Source: Budorcas taxicolor (taxonomy: Eukaryota; Chordata; Mammalia; Artiodactyla; Bovidae). From it: 64,000 bases of DNA. Position 1 is the first letter of the stretch. Every line of letters starts with the position of its first letter. Location of the stretch: positions 115,595,622 through 115,659,621 of the forward strand of contig NC_068920.1 of assembly GCF_023091745.1 (NCBI RefSeq), in the 5' to 3' direction. Both the position numbers and the translations under genes were made by a program. This document shows, piece after piece, positions 45,561 through 57,977 of the stretch. Below the pieces are notes generated by a model. That model saw nothing but the letters and a program-made list of their open reading frames with translations. It had not been told where the DNA came from and did not search any database.

Positions 45561-47160
45561 AGCATCATTCACTGAACTGAAGATAGGTACATGGTGGAGG
45601 ATTATTAGGAGTTCAAATATATTATGTTAATGTTTATAATACAAATCTTACACACTGCATATAATCATAAAGATATAATAATCATGGAAATGTTTTGAGT
45701 TACAGAGGTCATATATATCAGACCTTTGCAAAGTTGAATTTCGTATAGTCTGAAGGAGGTGATACTTAGCCATAGTCTAAAGGAGGGGATGGATACCTCA
45801 CAGACAACAGGAGGAGTGACATTCCTTGAATGGGATAGTCTAATACTCATATTTAAATTAGCTCAGCTCACTGAACTAGAAAGGACTTGCTCAGGAAGTG
45901 AATTGGTCCATGCTGGAATGTGTGAATGCTTTTACAACAGTCAGTTCCTGCTTGGAGTCTTCTCTCAGAGTCTTCTCTCAGGAGAACATTGCTTGGAGGT
46001 AAACCACTTGTTACCGTAACTTGTACAAAGAATTTGAATGAATTTATTAAAAGATGAAGTTTGTGTTTCAATGAAATGGAAAATATGAATCTCATTATGA
46101 TGCTTCATGGAAAGCCAAGAGACTAAGAGGGGAAAAGCTTGAAACTGGTCACATGTGGCTGTGTGTTGTGGCGTTCTATCCAATTTGTGGGGCTGTCAGT
46201 CAATGATGAGCAGACACACCCAAGTCTTCTCAAGGCTAAAGTTCTTCTCTGGCAATACATTAGAGATGCAGGGGAGCACACTCACTCTCCAGAGCAGGAG
46301 AAGCCTCTGTAGTGAATAAAGAGCTCAGGATGCCTTAATGAAGTGGATGTCTCACTTAGGCTGTGAGGACACTTAGAAGCATGGATGACTGCTATTGAGA
46401 TTCCAGATGTATTCATCGCTATGGAACTGAATCCCTAAGTACTACATCTCTATATTACAGCCCCAATCTTACCCAGAAAACAAACACATAACAAACAAAA
46501 CACATTTTTTCTTTTTATAATGAAAATAATAGTAGATCTAATATTAAAAGTAGAAATTCTCTTTTCCTCACATGGAAAGAATAGTCAAGTACTGAGCCTT
46601 CACATACAGAAAAGATGTTATGGCTAAGAGATAGGACTCTCCAGTCCCCTGGTTCCAGAGCTGAGAATTTATTTCAGAGAGAGACAATATCTCAGTCTCT
46701 CATTTCTCTCCAAAATATTCTCATTTTCCCCTTCCTTTCTAAGTGTTCTTCTCTATACATTTCTTGTTTTCTGCTCATGCCAAGCAGCGTATCATAAGTG
46801 AATATTATATATGCGATGTTAGAACACATACCAATATGCAAAGAGGAAGTCAAGTGTGCTTTCCCATTTAGCAAATTTGAAACAAGGAAGTTGTAGTTTT
46901 CAATAGATTCTTATACTAAACAGTAGAACCAAAAAGTATGGGGCCAATCTGGGATCCCCAAATTGCAAGGATAAAATATCTTCATATTAAGGTTTCTTCA
47001 GTTATGAGGGTTATTTCTTTAAAGTAATAGGATTTATTAAACTTTACTAAACTTAATAATTTGCCTAAGGAATTTGCTTTTTCTTAGTAAAAAGCCAAAT
47101 ATTTATCCCAAACTGTGTTTGCATACAAGGTGAAGAGAATCCAGGTGGGGATGGTATGGG
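45561..47160. other. No recognised feature (1.6 kb)
   Basis: No gene. ORFs at 45665-46183 and 46615-46874 are short, overlap on both strands and show no domain. Confidence 0.4.
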
Positions 47161-47348
47161 CAGTGGTTCTCAAATATTAGCACACATCAAAATGACCTAG
47201 ATAGCACATGTAGGTCACTGCAGGACTCCACCTCTGCAGTATCTGATTTAGTAAGTTTGGGTGAAGTCTGAGAATCTGTGTTTCTGGTAAGTATATAGGT
47301 GATTGTTATGCTGCCAGTCAGGGAACATACTCAGAGACCACTCATCTA
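47161..47348 (+). mobile_element. MER5/MER58-type hAT-Charlie element
   Basis: Starts with the CAGTGGTTCTCAAA terminal inverted repeat and shows TCTGAGAATCTGTGTTTCTGG and a terminal GAGACCACTC. A small non-autonomous DNA transposon; the exact subfamily is not assigned. Confidence 0.75.
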
Positions 47349-47360
47349 GGGACTGGTTCC

Positions 47361-47508
47361 TTTTTTTTTTTTTTTTTTTTAATTTATTTTAGTTGTAGGC
47401 TAATTACTTTACAATATTGTAGTGGTTTCTGTCATACATTGATATGAATCAGCTATGGGTTTACATGTGTTCCCCATCCTGTACCCTCCTCCCACCTCCC
47501 TCCCCATC
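47361..47508 (-). mobile_element. L1 3' end with TSD
   Basis: 148-bp minus-strand L1 3' terminus with a T20 run (its poly(A) tail) at left. GACTGGTTYC flanks it (47351-47360 and 47509-47518, one mismatch). Confidence 0.9.
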
Positions 47509-47599
47509 GACTGGTTTCTAAAAGTGTGTTCTCTAGAAAGTCAGGTTCCACCATAGGCTTAGTGAATCAGAATACACATTTTAACAAGTCAACAAAGCA

Positions 47600-48890
47600 A
47601 TTCTTTTTTCAAAATAAACTTTATTGGTAATTCACCTGTCACACAATTCACCCATTTAAAATGTACCATTCAGTAGGTTTTCATATGTCCACAGAAATGG
47701 GCAACTCTCACCTCTATCTAATTTTAGAACACTTTCATAATTCTCAAAGGAAACCTCATACCCATTACCAGCAACATGCTGCCCCTCCTCTCTCCCTCCT
47801 TGACCTTGGAAACCACAGATTTACTCTATTTCTAGGAATTTGTCTATTTTAGGCCTTGCATATAAATACAATCATATAATATGGGGTCTTTTGTGTCTGG
47901 TTTCTGTCTCATATTAATATTTTAAAGATGCATCATGTTGTATCATGCATCAGGACTTCATTCTTTTTTATGGTTGCATAATATTCAAAGCTATGGTCTT
48001 CCCAGTGGTCACATATGGTTGTGAGACCTAGACCATACAGAAGGCAGAGTGCTGCAGAACTGATCCCTCAAACTGTGGTGCTGGAGAAAACTCCTGAGAG
48101 TCCCTTGGAGAGCAAGGAGATCAAACCAGTCAATCTTAATGGAAATCAACCCTGAATACTCATTAGAAAGGCTGATACTGAAGTTGAAAGCTTCAGTATT
48201 TTGGTCATCTGATGTGAGCAGCTGACTCACTGGAAATGTCTCTAATGCTGGGAAAGATTGAGGGTAGAAGGAGAAGAGGGCATCAGAGGAGGAGATGCTT
48301 GGATGGCATCACCGATGCAATGGACATGAACTTGGGCAAATTTCAGGAGATGGTGAGGGACAAGAGGCCTCCTGTGCTGAGGTCCATAGGGGTCGCAAAG
48401 AGTCGGACATGACTGAGTGACTGAACAACAACAATATTCCATACTAGTTGTCTATCTGTTCATTTGTTGATGGACTTCAGGATTGTTTCCATTTTCTGAC
48501 TTATAAATAATCCTGTTATGAGTATTTGTGTACAGGTGCTGTCTGGACTTGGGTTTTACAATCTCTTGGGTATATACCTAGACGTGGGATTGCTGAGCCA
48601 TATAATATCTCTATGTTTAACATTTTTAGGGCCTTTTAAACTATTTTTCCAAAGTAGTTCCTTTAGTTAACAATCATGCTAGCAATGTATAAGAGTTTCA
48701 ATTTCTCTATGTCCTTGACAATGCTTATAATTGTCTTTTTAAATTTTAGTTGCCCTAGGATTTGAGAAGTAGTATCTCATTTTGATTTTCATTTACATTT
48801 TCCTAAATATTGATGAGCTTGAACATCTTTTTATGTGTTTTCTGGCCGTTTTCTGTATTCATTGGAGAAGTGTCTATCCAAACCCCAAAT
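47600..48890 (-). mobile_element. Old L1 3' region, split by BovB
   Basis: Minus-strand ancient L1: 3' UTR (47600-47986), then the end of ORF2 (48440-48890; plus-strand GTTGATGGACTTCAGGATTG and GTGGGATTGCTGAGCCATA blocks). The BovB at 47987-48432 interrupts it within the TAATATTCCAT motif. Confidence 0.85.
47987..48432 (+). mobile_element. BovB 3' end inside L1
   Basis: 446-bp diverged plus-strand BovB flanked by AATATTC (47980-47986 and 48433-48439). Confidence 0.92.
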
Positions 48891-48968
48891 GATTTTTGTG
48901 TACATTAAAATCTGAGAATATCTCTCCTAGGAGAGGTTTCAGATTACACAGTCACTTATACCTAGGAC

Positions 48969-49176
48969 AGTGACTCTCAAATAGGGATGATTTCACCCTC
49001 CAAGAGGACATCTGACAACTTCAAGAGACATTTTTGTTTGTCACAAATGGGAGGAGTCCCACTGGCAACAAATGGATAGAGACCAGAGATGCTATTAACC
49101 ATTCTATAACACACAGGCTAGACTCTCACAAGAGAGCATTATTCAGACCAAATTGCAAATAATGACAGCATTGAAA
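48969..49176 (+). mobile_element. MER20-type hAT-Charlie element
   Basis: Follows the MER20 order: AGTGACTCTCAAATAGGGAT, then AGAGACATTTTTGTTTGTCAC, then TAGAGACCAGAGATGCTATT, then CACACAGGCTAGACTCTCAC. The 3' inverted repeat is degraded. Confidence 0.75.
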
Positions 49177-49200
49177 AACAACAACAACAACAACAACAAA
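49177..49200 (+). repeat. (CAA)n microsatellite
   Basis: About seven to eight ACA/CAA units at the end of the MER20-type element. Confidence 0.9.
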
Positions 49201-50048
49201 ATCCTGATCTAGGGTAGCCAACCATCCTCTTTGCCAGAATCTAAGGTGCTTCCCAGAATATGAGACTTTCAGTGCCAAACATGGGAACATTGCTGGCAAA
49301 CCAGGATGGTTGACCACTCTACTTCACAGGGCTGGGGTCATCCTAGGCTTTCAGATATTTACAACATTGGATGAAAGAAAGTCCACACTGTGAAATAAAG
49401 ACTGGGGATCTGGAAAGGCAGTTTATTATGGACTCACTCACACTCATCCTTCTGGGTTTTAGGGTGCTTCCTGCCAACCAGGCCCTTGCAGGGAATTAGA
49501 GCTTCACAGAGACTTCTCTCTGTGTCTCCACACACTGTGAGCTGGGCTCAACTGTCAGAAGTTACTAACTTCAAGGAAACTGCATGACTGCTGCCAACAT
49601 TTTAGGCCTGCTGAAGCCTTTGCTTCTCTTGTTCTTTTTTAGAAAGAGGTATAATAATAGACACAATACAGCCCGGGGTGGGCTGAGTGGAGTCCAGGGA
49701 CACAAGCAAAGAAACCATTACAGCCTCTCTGGTTGGAGAAGGGTGGGATAACGGACTGTCAGAAGCAGAAAAGGCCCTGGAGAGTGGGTTCAATCTCTCA
49801 TTTCATGGAGCCCATACAGCTCTGTGCTTGAACAAAGAGCAGTGTGTTGAATTCATTACCCTGTGGGGGTAGTATGAGAATAATGCCTTCCAATCATCAG
49901 GATGGAGAAAGAGAAGCAAAACCTTTCCTTTATAAATAAATCCTAGATGCCCCACTGGGGAAAGTTCAGTCACATTTAGAGACTGAAGTGTTCGTGACCC
50001 AGCTCAGCCAGGCCAAACAGCGACAGATGGTTCTGTCATGGATAAGAG
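49201..50048. other. No recognised feature
   Basis: No gene. The ORF at 49687-49872 (61 codons) has no domain. Confidence 0.4.
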
Positions 50049-50390
50049 CAGAGGTTCCCAAACTTGAGTGTGGAGCAGAACCACCTGCTAGGCTTGTTCA
50101 AACCCAGTGTCCCGCTCAAGGCTTCTGATTCAGGGGTTAAAGCTGAGAATTAAATTTCTAACAGTTTCCTAGCCCTGGAGAAGGGTGAGGGATTCTGGCC
50201 TTTCCAATCCTTGCTACTCAGTGTGTTGAGCCTGGGCCAGGAACATCCACATTGTCTGGGAGTTGTGAGAAACGAAGACTCTCAGGCCTCCTAAAACAAT
50301 CCACATTTTGACAATATCCCTGGTTGAACTTTGTGAACATTAAAGTGTGAGAAGTGATGTCAAGATTATTTAATCCAGGAGCCCATGCTT
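50049..50390 (+). mobile_element. Degraded hAT-type MER sequences
   Basis: CAGAGGTTCCCAAACTTGAG at about 50049 and GGCTTCTGATTCAGGGG at about 50120 follow the MER5/MER58 pattern. A second degraded segment (GTCTGGGAGTTGTGAGAAACG; GACTCTCAGGCCTCC) lies at about 50255-50300. Confidence 0.5.
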
Positions 50391-50466
50391 TGGCTAATCC
50401 TCTAAACCAGAGGTTGACTATACTGTAGAATCATTTGAAGAGATCTAGAAAGGCCCGTACTCAGAT

Positions 50467-50655
50467 ATGGGCTTCCTGGGTGACTCAGTGGCAAATGATC
50501 TTCCTGCCAATGCAAGAGGTGCAGGATCAATCCCTGGGTCAGGAAGATCCCCTGGAGAAGGAAATGGCAACTCACTCCACTATGGACAGAGGAGCCTGGT
50601 GGACTATAGACCACAAGGGGTCACAAAAGAGTTGGATACAACTTAGTGACTAAGT
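50467..50655 (+). mobile_element. Bov-tA SINE
   Basis: Plus-strand Bov-tA with a small internal deletion near 50580 (the CAGTATTCTTGCCTGG block is missing). It abuts the BovB at 50656. Confidence 0.92.
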
Positions 50656-51534
50656 ATACTGTCACCCTGCTTATTTAACTTATATGCAGAGCACATCATG
50701 AGAAATGCTGGGCTAGAAGAAGCACAATCTGGAATCAAGATTTCCAGGAGGAATATCAATAACCTCAGATATGCAGATGACACCACCCTATGGCAGAAAG
50801 TGAAGAGGAACTAAAAAGCCTCTTGATGAAAGTGAAAGAAGAGAGTGAAAAAGTTGGCTTAAAGCTCAACATTCACAAAACTAAGATCATGGCATCTGGT
50901 CCCATCACTTCATGGGAAATAGATGGGGAAACAGTGGAAACAGTGTCAGATTTTATATTTTGGGGCTCCAAAATCACTGCAGATGGTGACTGAATGAAAT
51001 TAAATTAATTCACTTAATTTCATTTCAGCCATGAAATTAAAAGACGGTTACTGAAGAAAAGTTATGACCAACCTAGATAGTATATCAAAAAGTGGAGAGA
51101 TTACTTTGCCAACAAATGTCCGTCTAGTCAAGGCTATGGTTTTTCCAGTGGTCATGTATGGATGTGAGATTGGACTGTGAAGAAAGCTGAGCACTGAAGA
51201 ATTGATGCTTTTGAACTGTGGTGTTGGAGAAGACTCTTGAGAGTCCCTTGGACTGCAAGGAGGTCCAACCAGTCCATCCTAAAGGAGATCAGCCCTGGGT
51301 GTTCATTGGAAGGACTGATGCTAAAGCTGAAACTCCAATACTTTGGTCACCTCATGTGAAGAGTTGACTCATTGGAAAAAACTCTGATGCTGGGAGGGAT
51401 TGAGGGTAGGAGGAGAAGGGGATGACAGAGGATGAGCTGGCTGGATGGCATCACCAACTTGATGCACATGAGTTTGGGTGAACTCCGGGAGCAAAGAGTC
51501 AGATATGATTGAGTGACTGAACTGAACTGAACAA
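50656..51534 (+). mobile_element. BovB, 0.9 kb, with YADD region
   Basis: Plus-strand BovB beginning in the RT domain (NLRYADDTT at about 50761-50786), through MASGPITSWEIDGETVETVS to the tail. A 1-bp loss after the YADD motif shifts the frame. An AT-rich imperfect duplication at ~50994-51036 interrupts the GDCSHEIK segment. Confidence 0.93.
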
Positions 51535-51655
51535 TAACAACCTCAGGATATATGCCAGGCCAATTAAAAATTAAATCAGAACCTCTGGTACTGTGTTCTT
51601 AGAATCTCTAGGTGACTTCAATGTGGCCATGTTTTGAACCTCTGTTTTAAATACA

Positions 51656-52624
51656 GTTGACCTCACCAGCCAAATCCAGGGGTCTACCAGGAAACTCTGC
51701 ATACCTGCTCCATCAGTTGTCTCATGATTGACTCCAAATTTTCAACCAACCACTTGCTTTGAACTTGGAGTCACACCATTTGTCCTCCTCCTGTTCAATA
51801 ATTGACTCTGTTTTCTCAAACGTTTGTCCAAGTTTACTCTCTTGGTTCCAGTGCAGGTGGAAAGTAGCATCACCTCTAATATCTATGATGAATGTTATTC
51901 AAGTTTGAGGCTAGACCACTTGAAAGTCACTTGTGGTGCTTCTTAAAAATGCTGACTCCAGGTGCCACCAAAGACTGTTGAAACAGAAGATTTGGGGTGT
52001 GTTTGGGGACCTGCTTTGTTTCAAACAAAATCCAAGTGATTCTGATGCATATAACACAACACTACTGACCTAGACCTTCAGGTATACCTTCATCCCTTAC
52101 TCAGGTTTATTGAACTTGTGGTAAACTTGGTAACTAGGAAATGTTCAGCCCAAGGGCATGAATTGAGAACTTCACATTGGGGAGTGTGTTCTCAGCTTCC
52201 TCACAAGAGACTAGACAGGTATATCTATGGTGCCTAGGCAAAAGCCATGGCCTGAGTCAGTCAGCCACATCCTTTCCTGGTGTCCAGCCTCTCTAGATTT
52301 TCTGGGTGCTACCCCAGACTCCAGTTTCTGGCTGTATTTGTTGTTACCAGTGAAAGTCAGGTTGATGGAGTTAAAGTATCTACATTCTGTGGCCTCTTGT
52401 AGTTTTATTTTCATTTTAATAGTTTTCTTGTTTCCACAATAATATTGCAAGTTTCTGGTTACAAGTTTTATCTCATCAGTTTATGTTCTTTTCTTGGGAC
52501 AAGAGATCATTTTTCTTCTGAGGCATAGAGTAAGCTCTTGGAGGTGATTTTTCAGTACAGAGGAATGAAACAAGTCACAAAAATATAATTTGTCTCATTG
52601 GCCTCAAACTGTATCATAGGAGAC
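51656..52624. other. Unassigned; hAT-like fragment at about 51905-52075
   Basis: Text at 51905-52075 (TTAAAAATGCTGACTCCAGGTG; CCAAGTGATTCTGATGCA) is similar to MER5/MER20-class elements. The rest is unassigned; the ORFs at 52211-52450 on both strands are not convincing. Confidence 0.4.
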
Positions 52625-52663
52625 TTTTTTTTTTTTTTTTTTTTTTACCATCGGCCTGAAGGT

Positions 52664-53083
52664 CTATCAGTTCAGTTTATTTCAGTTGCTCAGTCATGTC
52701 CGACTCTTTGCGACCCCATGAATCGCAGCACGCCAGGCCTCCCTGTCCATCACCAACTCCTGGAGTTCACTCAGACTCATGTGCATCCAGTCGGTGATGC
52801 CATGCAGCTATCTCATCCTCTGTCGTCCCCTTCTCCTCCTGCCCCCAATCCCTCCCGCATCAGGGTCTTTTCCAATGAGTCAACTCTTCCCATGAGGTGG
52901 CCAAAGTATTGGAGTTTCAGCTTTAGCATCAGTCCTTCCAATGAACACCCAGGACTGATCTCCTTTAGGATGGACTGGTTGGATCTCCTTGCAGTCCAAG
53001 GGACTCTCAAGAGTCTTCTCCAACACCACAGTTCAAAAGCATCAATTCTTCAGTGCTCAGCTTTCTTCACAGTCCAACTCTCC
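52664..53083 (-). mobile_element. BovB 3' end
   Basis: 420-bp minus-strand BovB, one of the better conserved copies. A long plus-strand frame (52598-53125) across it is only the complement of BovB. A T21 run at 52626-52646 precedes it and is not part of BovB. Confidence 0.94.
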
Positions 53084-54814
53084 AGTAGTTTCAAAACAAG
53101 CAAAGCAGCAAACAACCACATCTGATTAAGTTTCTCTGTTAAGTACAGGTTGACTCACAGGAACAGCCTTCCAGGGATCCCTGCATGGTATCTGCTGCAG
53201 CTAAAATCTTGCTCTGATGCTTGTGAGCATACCTTCCAGGTGGGACTGAGGAGTGGTTCCTTCCTGACTTGTTCCTTTTCCCATGTAGATAAACAGCAAT
53301 TACAGGGACCTGTATTTAATATCTTATAATAAGCTATAATAGAAAAGAACCTGAAAAAGAATCACTTTGCTGTACTCTGGAAACTGTTAATAATACAACA
53401 TTATACATCAAGTGTACTTTTATAAAACAAAGAAAAACAAAAAGCCAAACAGTAATGGTGTTCTGGGGAGGTAAATTGATTTCTGAAGCAATTAAATTTT
53501 AAAAGTCTTTAATTATCTTGGATTACTTAGAAAAGAATAACATTATAAAATTGAGTTTGGTGGAAAATAACTTTCTAGTGTTCTTTTTTTAAATCAAATG
53601 TTAGACACCTACTGTACTGCAGATGAAACATAAAATTTGATTCATATAATAAATAAACTGGTATGTAAAAAAGTATGTAGATGCTAGAAAGAAATACACC
53701 GAAAGGCTAATGAAGGGTATCTTTGGGAGACCAGGAATTATGAGTGGTTATTAATTACTTTATATTTTTGTGTATTTCTAGTTGTCTGCAATGAACATTT
53801 TGCATTGTGTTGCTTGCAAAGCAACTGGAAAAAATGTCATTAAAATAAAAAAAATAATTTAGGTATACTAAGGACATGTTATTTTTCAAAGTGAAACAAT
53901 GATATGGAAGAGTTTCTAGATTTGAAAACACAATCAAAATGAGAAGCAAGTGTAAATTTCTATAAAAACATCAGGGTTGGTGCTAAGGAGAGTGAGCTGT
54001 GAACTGGAGGATGGCATCCAGCCATTGGAACAATCTCAGGAAAGCTGGCTCTGTTTTCCACATGCCACATGCTGGCATCATCCTCTGTGTAAGCTGCAGC
54101 TGAAGCTTCTACTCCAATTACTATTTGAAAATAGCCTTGCTGACAAACAGGAAGAATCCAGATTGTCTTTATCCAACTTTGCCATTTGTTTCCCATAGAC
54201 CAATTAGGTTTGGCTAGAGGCTCTCTTAAATAGCCATATAATTTTCTGTTGAAGATTAAATTGGTCAAAGAGAACCTCTCTTATTAAGGAGTAGATGAAA
54301 ATACAAAAACACTTTGAGTTTTATCAGAGCTGGCCCCTGATAAAACTATGACAGAGGATAAGATTCTCTCGGATGACTTCCTGGCAGCACCACAGCCTTC
54401 CTAAGTGAAAATAAACCTGCAGATCTCCAAAGCTGGCACTAAAGCAGAAACACATTGGTGGGAAGGGGCAGTTGATCTTTGACTCTGAAACTTTCCTAGC
54501 CTTACCTTTGTGAACTCTCCCTGACTATTGTTTCCAGTCTCCTCCACAATGGGGAAGTACTTTTTTAATGCTCTGGCAAAAAATAGGAAGTGATAAAAAT
54601 GGAAAATTCCATCAAAGTACAACTAAGGTATGGTCAAAGCCTTCAAGCAATGCTTCACCCAAAACTAGAAGATAAAGAGTAACAACATAAATCTAGATAA
54701 TTCCAACTAACACTGTAAAAGTTACCATAACCATCTTGTAGTTTACTCTAGAGGACTCCAGAGAACTTTTCCTTTGTAACTATTGATATTTCACTGTGTA
54801 GCTGAAACATTGTA
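53084..54814. other. No recognised feature (1.7 kb)
   Basis: AT-rich. ORFs at 53755-54622 are short and without domains. No repeat assigned. Confidence 0.45.
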
Positions 54815-55190
54815 TAGTGGAATAGACATAGATTTTAGAGTCAGGCAGATTTGGGTCAGAATATTGGTTCTGGCTATCCAACCGTGAATGAGGTAGTTAA
54901 CTTCATTGATGGCTTTCCTGATGGCCCAATGGGTAAAGAATGTATCTGCAAAGTAGGAAACACAGGAGACTCAGGTTTTATCCCTAGGTCAGGAAGATCA
55001 CCTGAAGTAGAAAACAACAACCCACTACACTATTTTTGCCTGAAAAATCCCATGGACAAAGGAGCCTGGTGGGCTATAGTCCAGTGGATCACAAAGAGTC
55101 AGACTCTACTGAGTGACTAAGTACACACAACTTCATTGAGCTACCATCTTCTCAAACTTAAGTGATCATGATAACAAATTGTACTTTATT
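54815..55190 (+). mobile_element. MIR SINE, split by Bov-tA
   Basis: Left part (ATAGATTTTAGAGTCAGGCAG; TTTGGGTCAGAATATTGG) and right part (CTTCATTGAGCTACCATCTT) follow the MIR consensus in order across the Bov-tA at 54910-55128. Confidence 0.65.
54910..55128 (+). mobile_element. Bov-tA SINE with TSD
   Basis: Plus-strand, diverged, flanked by the perfect 11-bp repeat AACTTCATTGA (54899-54909 and 55129-55139). Confidence 0.95.
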
Positions 55191-55324
55191 TTAGTTGTGG
55201 TTGATCATAATCCTATTTGCCAAGCATTCCACTTGGCATTCTCTTCCATATCCAGTATTATTAAGCCATCTTTGGAGTTTTTCCAGCTATTACCAGAGCA
55301 AAAAATAGCATATGGTAGATGTGT

Positions 55325-55529
55325 GCATGTTCAGTTACTCAGTTGTGTCTGACTTTGGGCCTCCATAAACTGCCTGACAGGCTCCTCTATCCATGGAATT
55401 TTCTAGGCAAGAATACTGGAGCCATTTTCTCCTTCAGGGGAATCTCCCCAACCCAGTGATTGAATCCATGTCTCTTGCATCTCCTGCATTAGCAGGTGGA
55501 TTCTTTACCCCTGTACCACCTGGGAAGCA
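55325..55529 (-). mobile_element. Bov-tA SINE
   Basis: Minus-strand, near complete and fairly diverged; head at right ending CCACCTGGGAAGC. Confidence 0.9.
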
Positions 55530-55671
55530 AGAGAAGCTGGGTTGCTAACTAAAATAAAAGCACTAAACTAATGAATCAGGACCAACTCAAGAACATTCCA
55601 CATCTCCAGTTTAAAGTTCCCCATATTTTTCCAATGCCGTTTTGGGATTACTATGGACCTCTATGTGCCTT

Positions 55672-56660
55672 CAGTTCAGTCGCTCAGTCGTGTCCGACTC
55701 TTTGCGACCCCATGAATCGCAGCACGCCAGGCCTCCCTGTCCATCACCATCTCCCGGAGTTCACTCAAACTCACGTCCATCGAGTCCGTGATGCCATCCA
55801 GCCATCTCATCCTCTGTCATCCCCTTCTTCTCCTGCCCCCAATCTTTCCCAGCATCAGAGTTTTTTCCAATGAGTCAACTCTTCGCATGAGGTGGCCAAA
55901 GTATTGGAGTTTCAGCTTTAGCATCATTCCTTCCAAAGAAATCCCAGGGCTGATCTTCTTTAGAAAGGACTGGTTGGATCTCCTTGCAGTCCAAGGGACT
56001 CTCAAGAGTCTTCTCCAACACCACAGTTCAAAAGCATCAATTCTCTGGTGCTCAGCCTTCTTCACAGTCCAACTCTCACATCCATACATGACCACAGGAA
56101 AAACCATAGCCTTGACTAGACGGACCTTTGTGGGCAAAGTAATGTCTCTACTTTTGAATATACTATCTAGGTTGGTCAGAACTTTCCTTCCAAGGAGTAA
56201 GCGTCTTTTAATTTCATGGCTGCAATCACCATCTGCAGTGATTTTGGAGCTCCCCAAAATAAAGTTTGACACTTTCTACTGTTTCCCCATCTATTTCCCA
56301 TGAAGTGATGGGACCAGATGCCATGATCTTAGTTTTCTGAATGTTGAGCTTTAAGCCAACTTTTTCACTCTCCTCTTTCACTTTCATCAAGAGGCTTTTT
56401 AGTTCCTCTTCACTTTCTGCCATAGGGTGGTGTCATCTGCATATCTGAGGTTACTGATATTTCTCCTGGCAATCTTGATTCCAGCTTGTGTTTCTTCCAG
56501 TCCAGCGTTTCTCATGATGTACTCTGCATAGAAGTGAAATAAGCAGGGTGACAATATACAGCCTTGAGACACTCCTTTTCCTATTTGGAACCAGTCTGTT
56601 GTTCCATGTCCAGTTCTAACTGTTGCTTTCTGACCTGCATACAGATTTCTCAAGAGGCAG
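55672..56660 (-). mobile_element. BovB, 1.0 kb, well preserved
   Basis: Minus-strand BovB flanked by GTGCCTT (55665-55671 and 56661-56667). It holds the RT active site (LRYADDTTLW at about 56420-56450 on the minus strand) and the whole C-terminal tail. Three overlapping frames (56653-56399, 56423-56226, 56272-55817) cover nearly all of it, so only about two indels separate it from an open frame over this part. It is 5'-truncated and lacks the endonuclease. Confidence 0.95.
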
Positions 56661-56667
56661 GTGCCTT

Positions 56668-57359
56668 ACAGTATCACATTTTCACATGCCAGGCTCTATT
56701 GAAATTATTCTCTTTGTTCCACAATTGATATTATATTGTGTATCAGGAAAGGAAGATAATATCTTTTTGTTCATAAGAGGACTAACCTAGGCTTATGGTA
56801 AGAAAATTGAACATCACTAGACATCCTGGATTTTAAGCTAACAGTGGGGACTAAATGGACTTTCAGGTTGTCTCCTTAGGGAAAGGGGTATATACTGCAT
56901 GTAACAAGGGAATCAAGTATTTAGTAGCTGAATAGGGCACTGCCAATTGTATTTCTGTTAGCCATTTCTTTTCCCTGTACTCCATTTTCCCTCTCCCTTT
57001 TTACCTGCAAGAGGGTTATGCTTCTCCTCCTTGTAGAACTTAGTAGTGACTATCTGACTCACTTGTCCAACAAAATAAAGGCAGAAGTATTGTGTCATGT
57101 ATGAGCAGAATTTTAAGAACCAACACATATTTACTGTGTCTCTCGCTCCTCTGCAGTTTTCTAGTCAGAAGGTGTTCTTTCTGCTTACACTCTGGAACAC
57201 TAATCTGGATTCCAGAAAAGCAACAATAACAAAACAATGTGGAGCAGAGATAACATTGATCTGAATTAGAGCTAGAGCAGAATAAAAAATAAACCTTTGT
57301 ATTGTATGTTGTATATAACTAAGTTTGGTGTCTTTTCCTTCTTCATGTTGCTGAACTCA
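56668..57359. other. No recognised feature
   Basis: No gene or repeat recognised. Confidence 0.4.
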
Positions 57360-57730
57360 GGTTCAATTGTTCACCATTTGGAAGCCAATAATCAAGGGAC
57401 AAATGTCTGTAGAAAGATGCTTTATTCAGAAGAGTTGGCAGTCTAGGGAGAAGGTGGACTCATGTCCAGAGATCAACTCTGAAGATTCTGCACAGCCATG
57501 ACAATTTTTAAAGGGAAAAAGAGGAAACAATCTCAGTTAATCATTAAGTTAAGAGGTCAGATTCCTTATCATTTTTCCATTGTGTGCAGTCCTGCTGACT
57601 TCTCCTGATCTTTTGGATGTTCTCTTTCCTGCTTAGTCTGCCTGCAAATTTGCTAAGGGGGTAGAGAGGTCCTGCAATGTTCAACTCAGTTCCTTTCAAT
57701 ATCACCTAGATTAAGCTGATTGATATAACA
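57360..57730 (-). mobile_element. Possible old LTR
   Basis: AATAAA on the minus strand at 57426-57421 near one end, with LTR-like composition. No TATA box, ends or TSD established, so this is a weak call. Confidence 0.25.
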
Positions 57731-57734
57731 GTTG

Positions 57735-57815
57735 AGGCTATTGTGAATATCAAATAAGATAGCAGCATTTACCAGTTTCTAGAAAAGTGTGTGACACACA
57801 ATATGAGTTCAATCA
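57735..57815 (+). mobile_element. MIR SINE 3' part
   Basis: GTGAATATCAAATAAGATAG ... AGAAAAGTGTGTGACACACA ... AGTTCAATC parallels the end of MIR. Confidence 0.55.
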
Positions 57816-57977
57816 TTTGTGTTAGGATAAAGTGGGTATAACCTTTAGCTTACTTAATAGGGAGTATATATTTAATTATTTGAACCCCTTAAAACCCATC
57901 CTCAGAGAGGCTCACTTTTCTCTCATGTGTTATAGGACCCTCTTCATAGTTCTTGTTTTCTGTCTGAGTACTTTCTT

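Larger units (their letters stand above)
50408..51655 (+). mobile_element. MER5A-type element split by SINE and BovB
   Basis: Left piece at about 50408-50466 (CCAGAGGTTGACTATACTGTA), right piece at about 51545-51655 (CCAATTAAAAATTAAATCAG; TCTCTAGGTGACTTCAATG; TTTGAACCTCTG). Together they give the MER5A order from one inverted end to the other. A Bov-tA and a BovB sit in between. Confidence 0.75.

Noticed and set aside
52598..53125. A 175-codon plus-strand ORF
   Set aside because: It is the complement of a minus-strand BovB 3' end and recurs over other minus-strand BovB copies (for example 55788-56303), so it is an antisense shadow.
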